Below are positions 14,810 through 22,649 of a stretch of DNA of 64,000 bases, piece after piece. The DNA comes from a virus. Position 1 is the stretch's first letter. Every line of letters begins with the position of its first letter. A program made the translations under genes and the position numbers. The notes beneath the pieces are model-generated. The model saw nothing but the letters and a program-made list of their open reading frames with translations, was not told where the DNA came from and made no database searches. The stretch spans positions 1 through 64,000 of the IMG/VR virus record IMGVR_UViG_3300025892_002268, one strand, 5' to 3'.

Positions 14810-15799
14810 ATGTTTAAAAGACTTAAACAACTGTTCACAAGCCCAAAGCGTAATGCTTTTACACTAATCGAGCTACTTGTTGTGATTGCCATTATTGGCG
14901 TTCTCGTTGGTCTTTTGTTGCCCGCTGTTCAAAGCGCTAGAGAAGCGGCAAGACGAGCATCCTGTTCAAACAATCTAAAGCAACAAGGTCTTGCTATGCA
15001 TATGAGCTTAGACCAGAAGAGATATTTCCCTGCTGCCGCATGGACTATCGACTCTGCTGGCAAGAAACCAACAGGTAATCAATCTGGCACAGAACATAGT
15101 TGGCGGGCATTTGTCCTTGCAAATTTAGAGCAAGGTAACACTGGTTATGATTTTAATAAAAATTGGTGGGAAAATACTCAAGCTATTTCTTTAAATGCGT
15201 CTGTATTTATATGCCCAACGGCAATGCCTCCCGCTGGTGGTTATGCTAGTATTGATGGACCCAGTAGAGATAGCGATAGTGCTGCACCAAGTTTAGATCC
15301 TAATGTTCTTGGTTATACAGACTATGAAACATTTACTGGTGTTAAAGATAAAATCTTTCCTGCTGGCAGTGATCCTTATGCTAGTAAAACTAATGATGAT
15401 GGTTGCTTAATAAAAGATCAAGTAACTAAAGAGCAATATATTGTAGATGGTTTTTCTAATACTCTTATGATTGTAGAGTGTGCAAGTAGACCTGATGTTT
15501 ATAAAGCTAGTAATGGTAAAGCCGCTACTGGTGGCACTAACCAGTGTATTAGTTGGGCAGATTCATTGGGGCCATTTAAATTACATGGTGTTGATGCTAA
15601 TGGGGATAAATGTAAGAATTGTGCTGGTAATGTACCATTCAATGTTATTAATGATGGCGAGGCATATAGTATGCATCCCGGCGTTATGAACACAGTATAT
15701 GCAGATGGTTCAACCAGAACTATTAATGATAATGTAGATTTAAGGGCATTTGCTGCTGCTATTACTAGAAACGGTAGAGAATCATCAAGTATTGATTAA
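14810..15799 (+). CDS. DUF1559-type prepilin (planctomycete-like pseudopilin)
   Basis: The N-terminus has a type IV prepilin signal: basic leader, then [22 protein letters not shown] with processing expected after residue 16 and Glu at +5. [16 protein letters not shown] follows, and the C-terminus has H-x9-DG (MHPGV...YADGS). This is the DUF1559 architecture, expanded to many copies in Planctomycetes and related bacteria. 329 residues is full family length. The product would be cleaved by a host PilD-like peptidase and placed in the envelope. It sits alone between its own promoter and a terminator, like a cargo gene. Host origin by transfer is likely. Confidence 0.9.
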   Translation: MFKRLKQLFTSPKRNAFTLIELLVVIAIIGVLVGLLLPAVQSAREAARRASCSNNLKQQGLAMHMSLDQKRYFPAAAWTIDSAGKKPTGNQSGTEHSWRAFVLANLEQGNTGYDFNKNWWENTQAISLNASVFICPTAMPPAGGYASIDGPSRDSDSAAPSLDPNVLGYTDYETFTGVKDKIFPAGSDPYASKTNDDGCLIKDQVTKEQYIVDGFSNTLMIVECASRPDVYKASNGKAATGGTNQCISWADSLGPFKLHGVDANGDKCKNCAGNVPFNVINDGEAYSMHPGVMNTVYADGSTRTINDNVDLRAFAAAITRNGRESSSID

Positions 15800-15808
15800 A
15801 GTTTTTTA

Positions 15809-15837
15809 TTGACAAAAGACGATGAGAGTGGTAGAAT
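15809..15837 (+). promoter_or_regulatory. sigma70-like promoter whose -10 lies in a terminator stem
   Basis: TTGACA (15809-15814), 17-nt spacer with AAGACGAT, TAGAAT (15832-15837). The -10 is inside the 5' arm of the terminator hairpin. Confidence 0.72.
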
Positions 15838-15858
15838 ACTCTACCACTCTTTTTTTTC
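15825..15858 (+). terminator. rho-independent terminator after the prepilin gene
   Basis: A perfect 11-bp stem (AGAGTGGTAGA / TCTACCACTCT), 4-nt loop and a run of eight T. It stops prepilin transcription. RNA started at the overlapping promoter lacks the 5' arm and escapes. Confidence 0.88.
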
Positions 15859-15872
15859 TTAGGAGGTTAAAT

Positions 15873-16067
15873 ATGACTTGGTTAGAATTGTATAATGTAT
15901 TACATCGCAGGGCAAATGATATAAAAAATCTTGACTCTGATTTATGGCAACAAGAAGTGCTTTGCCACAATGCAGAAACTGGTGAGGAAATGGAAGTTGA
16001 AAATTTCGTGGTAAATGGCAAGACAGTGCTTGCTTTTAATACGAATTCTTTGTATAATGAAGAGTAA
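15873..16067 (+). CDS. 64-residue hypothetical protein
   Basis: The start is set by AGGAGGT 8 nt upstream; the longer frame begins inside the terminator. The protein is acidic (ETGEEMEVENFVVNGK). It is cotranscribed with the tRNA-Glu that follows after 3 nt. No family is recognised. Confidence 0.6.
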   Translation: MTWLELYNVLHRRANDIKNLDSDLWQQEVLCHNAETGEEMEVENFVVNGKTVLAFNTNSLYNEE

Positions 16068-16070
16068 GAC

Positions 16071-16142
16071 GGCCCCATCGTCTAGTGGTTAGGACACGGG
16101 ATTTTCATTCCCGTAACCGGAGTTCGACTCTCCGTGGGGTCA
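16071..16142 (+). tRNA. tRNA-Glu (UUC)
   Basis: Cloverleaf: acceptor GGCCCCA/TGGGGTC with one G-U pair, anticodon stem CGGGA/TCCCG with loop TTTTCAT giving UUC, and T-loop TTCGACT. CCA is not encoded. It decodes GAA, which is frequent in these AT-rich genes. Confidence 0.95.
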
Positions 16143-16180
16143 TAGGATTTTTTGAAATAAGACAAGAAAGGTTGAGCAAA

Positions 16181-16663
16181 ATGGGAAGTGATATTTTTAC
16201 AGAAAGCGCAGTCGCTGTTGAATTAGAAACTTTTTTAAATGTAGATGCAATTAAGAAAAAAGCTAAAAGACAAATAATTGCAAATACTCTCTATCAAGAA
16301 AAGATAATTGATGAAGAATCTCTTTCTGTTATGACTAACAATAAAAGTGATTTTATTGAAACATTCATTTCTGAATTGAGCATGAGTGATGGGTATGAAA
16401 ATTGTGAAGAACGTAATAAGTTTATGTTAGAAACTTTTGGACTTCATACAGGAATTGATATGTCAGATATGCCTGAATGGAGTTTAAGAACATTTAACAG
16501 CTGTAGAGAATCGGGATATGATATAATGACCGACACTCTATATATTATGTTTGAGTCGTATGACTTATTTGAGACAGTCATGACAGATGAAGGCAAAGAA
16601 TTTGCTAAAAAATTAGGAGTTGATTATATTAATGAGACAACGTGGACAGTGCATTCGTACTAA
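16181..16663 (+). CDS. 160-residue acidic hypothetical protein
   Basis: Begins MGSDIFTESAVAVELE; the open frame extending into the tRNA is not credible. It is mainly helical and acidic, with no signal or membrane segment. It is not recognised. Confidence 0.6.
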   Translation: MGSDIFTESAVAVELETFLNVDAIKKKAKRQIIANTLYQEKIIDEESLSVMTNNKSDFIETFISELSMSDGYENCEERNKFMLETFGLHTGIDMSDMPEWSLRTFNSCRESGYDIMTDTLYIMFESYDLFETVMTDEGKEFAKKLGVDYINETTWTVHSY

Positions 16664-16694
16664 TTTTAAAAAACTTAATAAAACCATGATAACT

Positions 16695-16738
16695 CTTAGC
16701 CTGTTGTGTTGATTAGTTGACATTTAGTCAGATGTGTT
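16695..16738 (+). promoter_or_regulatory. TTTAG-type paired motif upstream of 16759
   Basis: Units CTTAGCCTGTTGTGTT (16695) and TTTAGTCAGATGTGTT (16723), 28 bp apart in the same orientation. A TTGACA at 16717 abuts the second unit. Same motif as at 20669, 27319, 36530 and 59737. Confidence 0.4.
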
Positions 16739-16758
16739 ATCATATAGAAAGGACAAAT

Positions 16759-17067
16759 ATGCCATATATAAAGCAAGAAGAAAGACAATGGCTAACTCGC
16801 CCAATTGAGGAATTGGCAAGCACTATATCTTCCAATCATGATATATCAGATGAGGAGTTTTTGGCTATCTGTGGAGAAATAAACTATTGTTTCAGTACAA
16901 TATTAACCAAATTAATGTGCAAGCCTTCATATGCTAAAATAGCTATGATAACTGGTGTTCTTGAAAATATAAAGCAAGAATTCTACAGAAGAGTTGGCGT
17001 TCCATACGAAGAAAACAAAATAGTACAAAATGGAGATATTAAAGAATATAGGAGGTTGTATCCATGA
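16759..17067 (+). CDS. DUF6899-like conserved phage protein
   Basis: 102 residues with MPYIKQEER, GEINYCF, GVLENIKQEFYRR and PYEENKIVQNGDI, the conserved blocks of a small phage protein family of unknown function. The ATG follows AAAGGACAAAT. It partners with the next gene in many phages, which supports both calls. Confidence 0.75.
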   Translation: MPYIKQEERQWLTRPIEELASTISSNHDISDEEFLAICGEINYCFSTILTKLMCKPSYAKIAMITGVLENIKQEFYRRVGVPYEENKIVQNGDIKEYRRLYP

Positions 17068-17375
17068 TGTACCATGAAATAAAAAGTCTTAATAAATTTG
17101 CTAAAAGTCTCGGAAAAGAAGTGGCAAAAGATGGAGGATTTAGTCTTCAAGAATTAAAACAATACATTAGTGTTGGAAACATAAAAAATATGGTTAAAAC
17201 ACACGCCATGAGGAGATATGATAAATTTTACATAAATGAAGATCAAACAGATCAAATATGCGAAGAAATATTTGATTGGTTAACAGGAGTTAGTTTAGCC
17301 AAGTTAGCCGCTGAAGATTACCTTGACTGCTGGTGGGATCAAAAACAAGATTGTATGGTTTTTAAAAAGAAATAA
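17064..17375 (+). CDS. conserved phage protein (103 aa)
   Basis: Contains YISVGNIKNMVKTHAMRR and LDCWWDQKQDCMVF, motifs I associate with the protein usually encoded beside the DUF6899-like gene. It is helical and cytosolic, with GGAGGT upstream. Function is unknown. Confidence 0.7.
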   Translation: MMYHEIKSLNKFAKSLGKEVAKDGGFSLQELKQYISVGNIKNMVKTHAMRRYDKFYINEDQTDQICEEIFDWLTGVSLAKLAAEDYLDCWWDQKQDCMVFKKK

Positions 17376-17383
17376 GGATTAAA

Positions 17384-17728
17384 ATGCCAAAGAAAAAACA
17401 AGTGTCTCTGGAAGTAATTGAACATATACAAAGAACAATAAATGAATTACTTGAAAATAATATTGAACAAGCATCTAAAAGAAAACTTTGTATAATGATG
17501 GAAAAACTTCTAAAGGATACCAAACAAAAAGACGATGATTTTCAATATCTACACTGGAACAAGTACGGAAAACTAGATTGGGAAGCAGAAAAAGAACAAC
17601 ATCTAACTACAATTTCTGTGGGGGATACTGTTCAAATTCCACAACATTACGTAACTGGGCCAGATTATGATGGTAGCGCAGAATTTACCGATGAGATACA
17701 AGGTGAATGGTCGAGAGTTTATTACTAA
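17384..17728 (+). CDS. 114-residue hypothetical protein
   Basis: An N-terminal helical region (VIEHIQRTINELLENN) and LHWNKYGKLDWEAE recur in phage small proteins near the DUF6899 pair. It has no catalytic motif. Confidence 0.6.
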   Translation: MPKKKQVSLEVIEHIQRTINELLENNIEQASKRKLCIMMEKLLKDTKQKDDDFQYLHWNKYGKLDWEAEKEQHLTTISVGDTVQIPQHYVTGPDYDGSAEFTDEIQGEWSRVYY

Positions 17729-17747
17729 TAATCAAAAGGAATTTATT

Positions 17748-18044
17748 ATGAAGAAAATTATTTTAACTTTGGCGTTTGCTTTATTTGCCACAACGTGTTA
17801 TGCTCATGGACATGGATGGAGACCAGTTGTAACTCCACCTGTTCCAGTTTATCCAGACGTAGTTGTGCCTGCACACCCAGTACAAACTCTAAGTACTTTT
17901 GTTAAGCCTAGAGTGTACTACATGTGGACTCCTTACTACACGATCCAACCAGTGAGGCCAAATCACTTCACCTTTTTTCCGAGGCTTCATACGACGTATC
18001 AGCCAACAATTCAATGGTCTTGGCAACCATATTACACATATTGA
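17748..18044 (+). CDS. secreted Pro/Tyr/His-rich small protein
   Basis: 98 residues. A classical signal peptide (MKKIILTLAFALFATTCYA) precedes HGHGWRP. The mature part is rich in Pro, Tyr, Trp and His without Cys pairs, like small secreted proteins of planctomycetes. Envelope or matrix location is likely; the exact role is unknown. The start follows AAGGAATTTATT. Confidence 0.65.
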   Translation: MKKIILTLAFALFATTCYAHGHGWRPVVTPPVPVYPDVVVPAHPVQTLSTFVKPRVYYMWTPYYTIQPVRPNHFTFFPRLHTTYQPTIQWSWQPYYTY

Positions 18045-18054
18045 GGAATTTAAA

Positions 18055-18237
18055 ATGGGAGAAGCTTTAGCGACAGTAATTGGTTTAGTATTTATGTTTG
18101 GATCTATAAGCATATTTATAAGTTTGATTGTAGAAAAACACGACAGGACACCTGTTAAGCATAGTGCTATTGACAATGATTTGACAGATGTTATGATTGC
18201 AGATGAACTATTTGACGACAACGACATAGGAGAATAA
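18055..18237 (+). CDS. 60-residue membrane protein
   Basis: One N-terminal transmembrane helix (LATVIGLVFMFGSISIFISLIV) and an acidic cytosolic tail. It lies 10 nt after the secreted-protein gene. Function is unknown. Confidence 0.6.
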   Translation: MGEALATVIGLVFMFGSISIFISLIVEKHDRTPVKHSAIDNDLTDVMIADELFDDNDIGE

Positions 18238-18238
18238 A

Positions 18239-18454
18239 ATGGCGAAGGCGACATTGGAAGTGTTTCCAGTTGGTAGCAAAGTACAACTTGATGAAGATCT
18301 ATTTGGAACTGTACTAAGCGTTACAATAGGTGATAAGAACTCAGTTTTCTATGAGGTGGGTTGGTGGCAAGCTAGGACTTACACTAAAGAACATTTTGTA
18401 CAAGATCAGTTGACCTTAACCTTGGGCGAACCAGCTAGGATTGGATTTAAGTAG
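18239..18454 (+). CDS. 71-residue beta-barrel-like hypothetical protein
   Basis: Beta-rich with FPVGSKVQLDEDLFGTV and YEVGWWQARTY, resembling small SH3/Tudor-like domains. Its stop overlaps the first base of tRNA-Leu. No family is assigned. Confidence 0.55.
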   Translation: MAKATLEVFPVGSKVQLDEDLFGTVLSVTIGDKNSVFYEVGWWQARTYTKEHFVQDQLTLTLGEPARIGFK

Positions 18455-18526
18455 GGAGTGTAGTCCAAAGGCAGAGACAAAGGACTTAAAATCCTTCCAG
18501 TGTGGGTTCGACTCCCATCACTCCTA
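18454..18526 (+). tRNA. tRNA-Leu (UAA), short variable arm
   Basis: Acceptor GGGAGTG/CACTCCT (G1-U72), D-arm GTC..GAC, anticodon stem AAGGA/TCCTT with loop CTTAAAA giving UAA, T-arm GTGGG/CCCAT. The variable region is only 5 nt (class I), unlike cellular tRNA-Leu. CCA is not encoded. It decodes UUA. Confidence 0.9.
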
Positions 18527-18539
18527 TTTATGCATAACA

Positions 18540-18584
18540 TTTACACGAGCATATTAATTTAATTAATATTTATATCGGATTGTT
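18540..18584 (+). promoter_or_regulatory. weak TTTA-type paired motif upstream of 18626
   Basis: TTTATATCGGATTGTT (18569) fits the TTTA-N10-TT pattern; a poorer match lies 29 bp upstream (18540). No TTGACA promoter is seen for the 18626 gene. Confidence 0.25.
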
Positions 18585-18625
18585 GTGCATAATTTTAATT
18601 TTTAATAACAAAAGAAAGAAATGCT

Positions 18626-19780
18626 ATGAAAAAGAAAAATAGATTAATGATCATGGACGCTGGTGAGCGTAGAGATGATGTTAAATTGTATGATGACGCT
18701 TCTGATACTATAAAAGTATTGACAAAAGAAGAGTACATTCAACTTCCACTCCAAGACGAATATTGTGGGATACGCCATTCAGACTTTGAGACTGTTTGGC
18801 TATCAACAGAGCAGGCGCATATTGTTCCTAGTAAAATGATTTCTTTGGCTCAGGTATTTAAACTTCTGGAACTTGAGCGGTTAAAAAAGAATTGCGAAAC
18901 AAGCAATAACTTTATATTATCTGCATTCTCTGAGAAGTTGACACCTAGAGCATTACATTATTCTGGACATAAATATGGTAGAGGCAACAAAGACAACGAT
19001 GACACCTTCGCTATTGCCAAGTTGATAGCTGACTTTAATCAGTATGACAGCCTCAAGAAAGTTAAGTCATTTGATAAGTCAGACAGAACTACACGATGCG
19101 CCAAGTGGAGGGAAGAGGTTGCAAACCCTCAGATGAATGCCGCCCAAGCGTGGAACTACGGCTTAATAAAGAAGGGCGAATCTCGACTTGATTTAGATTT
19201 ATGTCCAGTTGTAAGAGATAGGATTATACCCAACATTCACAAGATTGCATTACTATCTGAAGATGTTAAGTTTTTCTTTTCTTTAGATTCTGTAAAAGAA
19301 AACAGACTTTTATCTAGCTATCCGCACATTAGAACAGACATAACGAACTGTCGAGATGTGATTCGTGTAACTAAAAAGAAAAACGGACCAGTTGAATATG
19401 AAGTTTCAGATTGGGCATTCGAGATGAGAGGTCTTTATGCTGTTGTAAATGCTATTTTTGATTACAATGGTGATTTCCGTATAGATCCTATTACTAATTG
19501 CAGAGTAGGAAATAACTTTCTTAACGAAGCATATTATGTAAACAGTCAGTTTCATCAAAAGGGTGGAGTGAGCAGAGCTGTTTTGTACAACTATGTAATG
19601 CCCATAAGGATTGGAGATATGTGGGATCAATTAAATACTGATGTAAAATGGCCTCGTTATACAAACAGTCCATACAATAGGGGTGATCTTACATTTGAAC
19701 AGGATAAATTTTTTACTCTAGGCAGAAAAAGATTTAAAAAATCTTATAATGACATTATGACATTTTTAAGAACTTTATAA
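18626..19780 (+). CDS. unknown 384-residue protein
   Basis: A soluble, mixed-charge protein without signal or membrane segments and no motif I recognise. Segments such as AQAWNYGLIKKGESRLDLDL and FEMRGLYAVVNAIFDYNG suggest a folded enzyme or structural domain. The gene stands alone between two tRNAs and uses more balanced codons than the glycan genes. It is clearly coding by length and start context (AAAGAAAGAAATGCTATG). Confidence 0.6.
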   Translation: MKKKNRLMIMDAGERRDDVKLYDDASDTIKVLTKEEYIQLPLQDEYCGIRHSDFETVWLSTEQAHIVPSKMISLAQVFKLLELERLKKNCETSNNFILSAFSEKLTPRALHYSGHKYGRGNKDNDDTFAIAKLIADFNQYDSLKKVKSFDKSDRTTRCAKWREEVANPQMNAAQAWNYGLIKKGESRLDLDLCPVVRDRIIPNIHKIALLSEDVKFFFSLDSVKENRLLSSYPHIRTDITNCRDVIRVTKKKNGPVEYEVSDWAFEMRGLYAVVNAIFDYNGDFRIDPITNCRVGNNFLNEAYYVNSQFHQKGGVSRAVLYNYVMPIRIGDMWDQLNTDVKWPRYTNSPYNRGDLTFEQDKFFTLGRKRFKKSYNDIMTFLRTL

Positions 19781-19796
19781 ATTTAAGTAAATACTA

Positions 19797-19868
19797 GGCT
19801 CTATAGTTCAATGGATAGAACAGCGGTCTTCTAAACCGCCAATGTGGGTTCGACTCCCGCTGGGGCTA
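19797..19868 (+). tRNA. tRNA-Arg (UCU)
   Basis: Acceptor GGCTCTA/TGGGGCT with several G-U pairs, D-arm GTTC..GAAC, anticodon stem GCGGT/ACCGC with loop CTTCTAA giving UCU, T-loop TTCGACT. It decodes AGA, the dominant Arg codon in the AT-rich genes here. Confidence 0.93.
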
Positions 19869-19914
19869 TTGGTGTATATAATATATAGCAAATATCACAC
19901 ACAGGAGAATAGCT

Positions 19915-20295
19915 ATGTATTATTTAAGATTTTTTACGTTAAGTTTAATAATATCACTATTTGCATTAAAAGGTTTTTCACAAGCTGATGGATTTTTTGG
20001 TGGTAATGAAATGGATTTCTTGATGAGCAAAAAGCCTGCTAAATTAATTATCTTTACTGCTGATTGGTGTGGGCCTTGTAAAGCAGCGAAAAAAGCGATG
20101 AAAGAACATGTTGATTTAAAAAGAATGATAGATAGCTACGAAGTAGTAGAGTATAATTTCGATGTTGCAGTCCCAATGAGAAGAAAGTATAATGTAAACA
20201 AAGTTCCTACATTCATTATAACAGTAGATGATAATGAGGTAAGAAGACAGGTTGGATTCAGCAGCGTGGACAAATTAAAAAACTTTTTAGATTAG
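19915..20295 (+). CDS. secreted thioredoxin-like protein
   Basis: 126 residues: a signal peptide (FFTLSLIISLFALKGFSQA) followed by a thioredoxin fold with ADWCGPCK (Cys52 and Cys55) and the cis-Pro segment KVPTFII. It is expected to act in the periplasm or paryphoplasm as a disulfide reductase or isomerase. It may keep secreted phage or host proteins reduced. AGGAGAATAGCT precedes the ATG. It is separated from tmRNA by only 5 nt. Confidence 0.85.
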   Translation: MYYLRFFTLSLIISLFALKGFSQADGFFGGNEMDFLMSKKPAKLIIFTADWCGPCKAAKKAMKEHVDLKRMIDSYEVVEYNFDVAVPMRRKYNVNKVPTFIITVDDNEVRRQVGFSSVDKLKNFLD

Positions 20296-20300
20296 AATTA

Positions 20301-20641
20301 GGGGGCGTAAAGGTTTCGACAGGTAGATAGAAGCATAGATTGCATCGAGTAGTTAATCAAGAGGCTACTTTAAAACTTGATTACATTTTAATTGCCGATA
20401 CTTCTGTATTAGCACTCGCCGCTTAGGTGAGAGGGGTTGCATAAACCTTTTTACCCAATTATGCTGACTCCGATAATCGGATAGGGTTGTCCCACCTGAA
20501 GTAAACGGGTCGATGGGCGTAGTCGTCCTGACATTTGGAAAGACAAACAGTTTTGTCTGTAGTATTAATAACAACAGACTAACGATGTAGAAGTTTATGT
20601 GGAATTTATACTGGACAGGGGTTCGACTCCCCTCGCCTCCA
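20301..20641 (+). ncRNA. ssrA: tmRNA (ssrA)
   Basis: The 5' end GGGGGCGTAAAGGTTTCGAC pairs with the 3' CGCCTCC; the T-arm is AGGGG-TTCGACT-CCCCT. The tag frame reads GCC GAT ACT TCT GTA TTA GCA CTC GCC GCT TAG (20394-20426), giving ADTSVLALAA with the typical ALAA protease degron. CCA is not encoded. It rescues stalled ribosomes in trans with SmpB, presumably host-supplied as no smpB is seen here. The 341-nt length is normal for one-piece tmRNA. Confidence 0.95.
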
Positions 20642-20668
20642 CTTACTCCGCAAAGTTAGCATTATACA

Positions 20669-20712
20669 TTTAATGTCTTTAGTTTTATAAAACTTTTAGT
20701 GACCATTGTTTA
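20669..20712 (+). promoter_or_regulatory. TTTA(G/A)-type paired motif upstream of 20770
   Basis: TTTAATGTCTTTAGTT (20669) and TTTAGTGACCATTGTT (20695), same orientation, 26 bp apart. A TACAAT-like -10 follows at about 20729. Confidence 0.4.
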
Positions 20713-20769
20713 ATACTACCCTTGCAGGGTACAATATTGTAATGAAAAATGCCTTAAAGGAGAAACAGT

Positions 20770-21738
20770 ATGAAAACCGCTTTAGTTTTAGGTGGTGGTG
20801 GTTTTATAGGAACACACATTGTAAATAGATTAAGCTATGAAGGATATCAAGTAACAGCTGTTGATTTGAAAAGACCAATGTTTTCAAAAACTACAGCAGA
20901 TAATTTCATTGTAGGAGATTTAACTTGTGAAGATGTAGTAGAACATGTCTTCGATAGAAAGTTTGACGAAGTATACCAGCTAGCAGCGGACATGGGAGGA
21001 GCTGGGTATATTTTTACTGGCAAAAATGATGCCAATGTAATGACAAACTCATCTCTAATTAACCTCTTGGTGTGCAAATACGCAACCAAGGTTGGTGTTG
21101 ATAGACTGTTTTATAGTAGTAGTGCTTGTATTTATCCAGAATATAATCAGTTAGATCCAGAACATCCACACTGTAGCGAAGACTCTGCTTACCCAGCGGC
21201 TCCAGATAGTGAATACGGTTGGGAAAAACTTTTTAGTGAAAGACTTTACTTGGCATACAAAAGAAATTATAATCTAAATGTACACATTGGACGGTATCAT
21301 AATGTATTTGGACCTTTAGGCACTTATGAAGGCGGTAAAGAAAAAGCACCAGCAGCACTGTGTAGAAAAGTTATAACAGCACAAGATAATTCATCAATTG
21401 ACATCTGGGGAGACGGCACTCAAACTAGATCGTTTTTATATATTGATGAGTGTGTTGAAGGAACATTAAAATTAAACAGGTCAAAATGTTGTGGTCCTTT
21501 TAACATAGGTTCAGAAGAAATGATTAGTATTAATGATTTCGCAAAAATGATTATTAAAATTTCTGGAAAAAATATATCAATTAATCACATTGATGGACCT
21601 TTGGGTGTTAATGGTAGATGTTCTGATAATTACAAAATACGTGCTGAACTAGGATGGAATCCTACGATGAAATTAATAGATGGAATGCAACAAACTTACA
21701 ACTGGATACAAAAACAGATAAATGACAAAGATAATTAA
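20770..21738 (+). CDS. GDP-mannose 3,5-epimerase-like SDR enzyme
   Basis: 322-residue extended SDR: the NAD-binding loop LGGGGFIGTHI, then AADMGGAGYIF (characteristic of GDP-mannose 3,5-epimerases), SSSACIYPE and the catalytic YGWEK. GDP-hexose epimerisation would give GDP-L-galactose or GDP-L-gulose. It opens the second glycan cassette behind AAAGGAG. It could feed the following GT-B-type transferases. The family call is strong; the exact substrate is inferred. Confidence 0.85.
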   Translation: MKTALVLGGGGFIGTHIVNRLSYEGYQVTAVDLKRPMFSKTTADNFIVGDLTCEDVVEHVFDRKFDEVYQLAADMGGAGYIFTGKNDANVMTNSSLINLLVCKYATKVGVDRLFYSSSACIYPEYNQLDPEHPHCSEDSAYPAAPDSEYGWEKLFSERLYLAYKRNYNLNVHIGRYHNVFGPLGTYEGGKEKAPAALCRKVITAQDNSSIDIWGDGTQTRSFLYIDECVEGTLKLNRSKCCGPFNIGSEEMISINDFAKMIIKISGKNISINHIDGPLGVNGRCSDNYKIRAELGWNPTMKLIDGMQQTYNWIQKQINDKDN

Positions 21739-22648
21739 TTCATACCACCCCAATTTTAGTGGAGGAATTGGCGACTTCTTACGAGGATGTATATATCTAC
21801 ACCAGAAATGTGTTGAGTTAGGTTATTCTTTTGAGATTGATCTTAAACATCATCCAATAAATGCTTATATGTACACTGATTGTAAAGAATCTTATCATGT
21901 TGCGTCCATTATAGATGTAGAAAAAGTTTCTATGTCTAAAAATATAAACTCAAACTGGCAAGAAGAAAATAAAAAAACAATAGATGTAATACTAGAAAGA
22001 GCTAAAGACACAGTAGTTGTATCTTCTTTATTTTCTGAAGTATTGTCAGACAATGCTGAGTCTAATATCGAATATATAAAAAACTTTGACATTCCTCAAG
22101 AAAGCAAAGATTTTATAAAAAATAATGTACATTTTTCTGACGATATTATTGCAACATTTAACAAAACAGATTATGAAGTTATACATTTTAGACTTGGAGA
22201 TAGACAAACAGTTAAAGATTTAGATAAAAAGTTTGATGAGCTACCATCATTTGTAAAAAATAATTACAATTTTCAAAAGTTTGATATAAGCTTTGATAAA
22301 TGCTTACAAATATGTTATGATCGACTAAAAAACATAAAATCTAAGGAATTAATAGTTATGTCTGATTGCAATAAGTTAAAAAAATACATCCAAGACAATA
22401 GCAAAGAAGAAAAAATAACTATCATGCATTTAAATAGTTCTCATACTTCTAAACAGCCTGCTCTTACGTGTATGACAAAGTTCTCTTCAAGTATTAAATC
22501 TAACGACATGTTCTACACGGCTCTCGATGTATATGTGTTATCTAATAGTTGTTCTAATTCTTCATATAGCGTATACAATTGGGGATCAGGATTTGTTTGT
22601 TGGATTACAAAAGTTTTTGATATACCTCTAATTTTGGAGCATATATAA
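21722..22648 (+). CDS. fucosyltransferase-like (GT-B, HxRxGD) protein
   Basis: 308 residues. GGIGDFLRGCIYLHQKC at the N-terminus and VIHFRLGD in the middle resemble the GDP-sugar site of GT11/NodZ-type fucosyltransferases. The C-terminus has YSVYNWGSGFVCWI. The same three blocks occur in the C-terminal half of the 24034 protein, so they are paralogues. It overlaps the epimerase gene by 17 nt; a GDP-L-hexose donor is plausible. Confidence 0.6.
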   Translation: MTKIINSYHPNFSGGIGDFLRGCIYLHQKCVELGYSFEIDLKHHPINAYMYTDCKESYHVASIIDVEKVSMSKNINSNWQEENKKTIDVILERAKDTVVVSSLFSEVLSDNAESNIEYIKNFDIPQESKDFIKNNVHFSDDIIATFNKTDYEVIHFRLGDRQTVKDLDKKFDELPSFVKNNYNFQKFDISFDKCLQICYDRLKNIKSKELIVMSDCNKLKKYIQDNSKEEKITIMHLNSSHTSKQPALTCMTKFSSSIKSNDMFYTALDVYVLSNSCSNSSYSVYNWGSGFVCWITKVFDIPLILEHI

Positions 22649-22649
22649 G

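Noticed and set aside
16085-16180. N-terminal extension of the 16181 gene into tRNA-Glu
   Set aside because: The segment is fully explained by the tRNA; the ATG at 16181 is the credible start.
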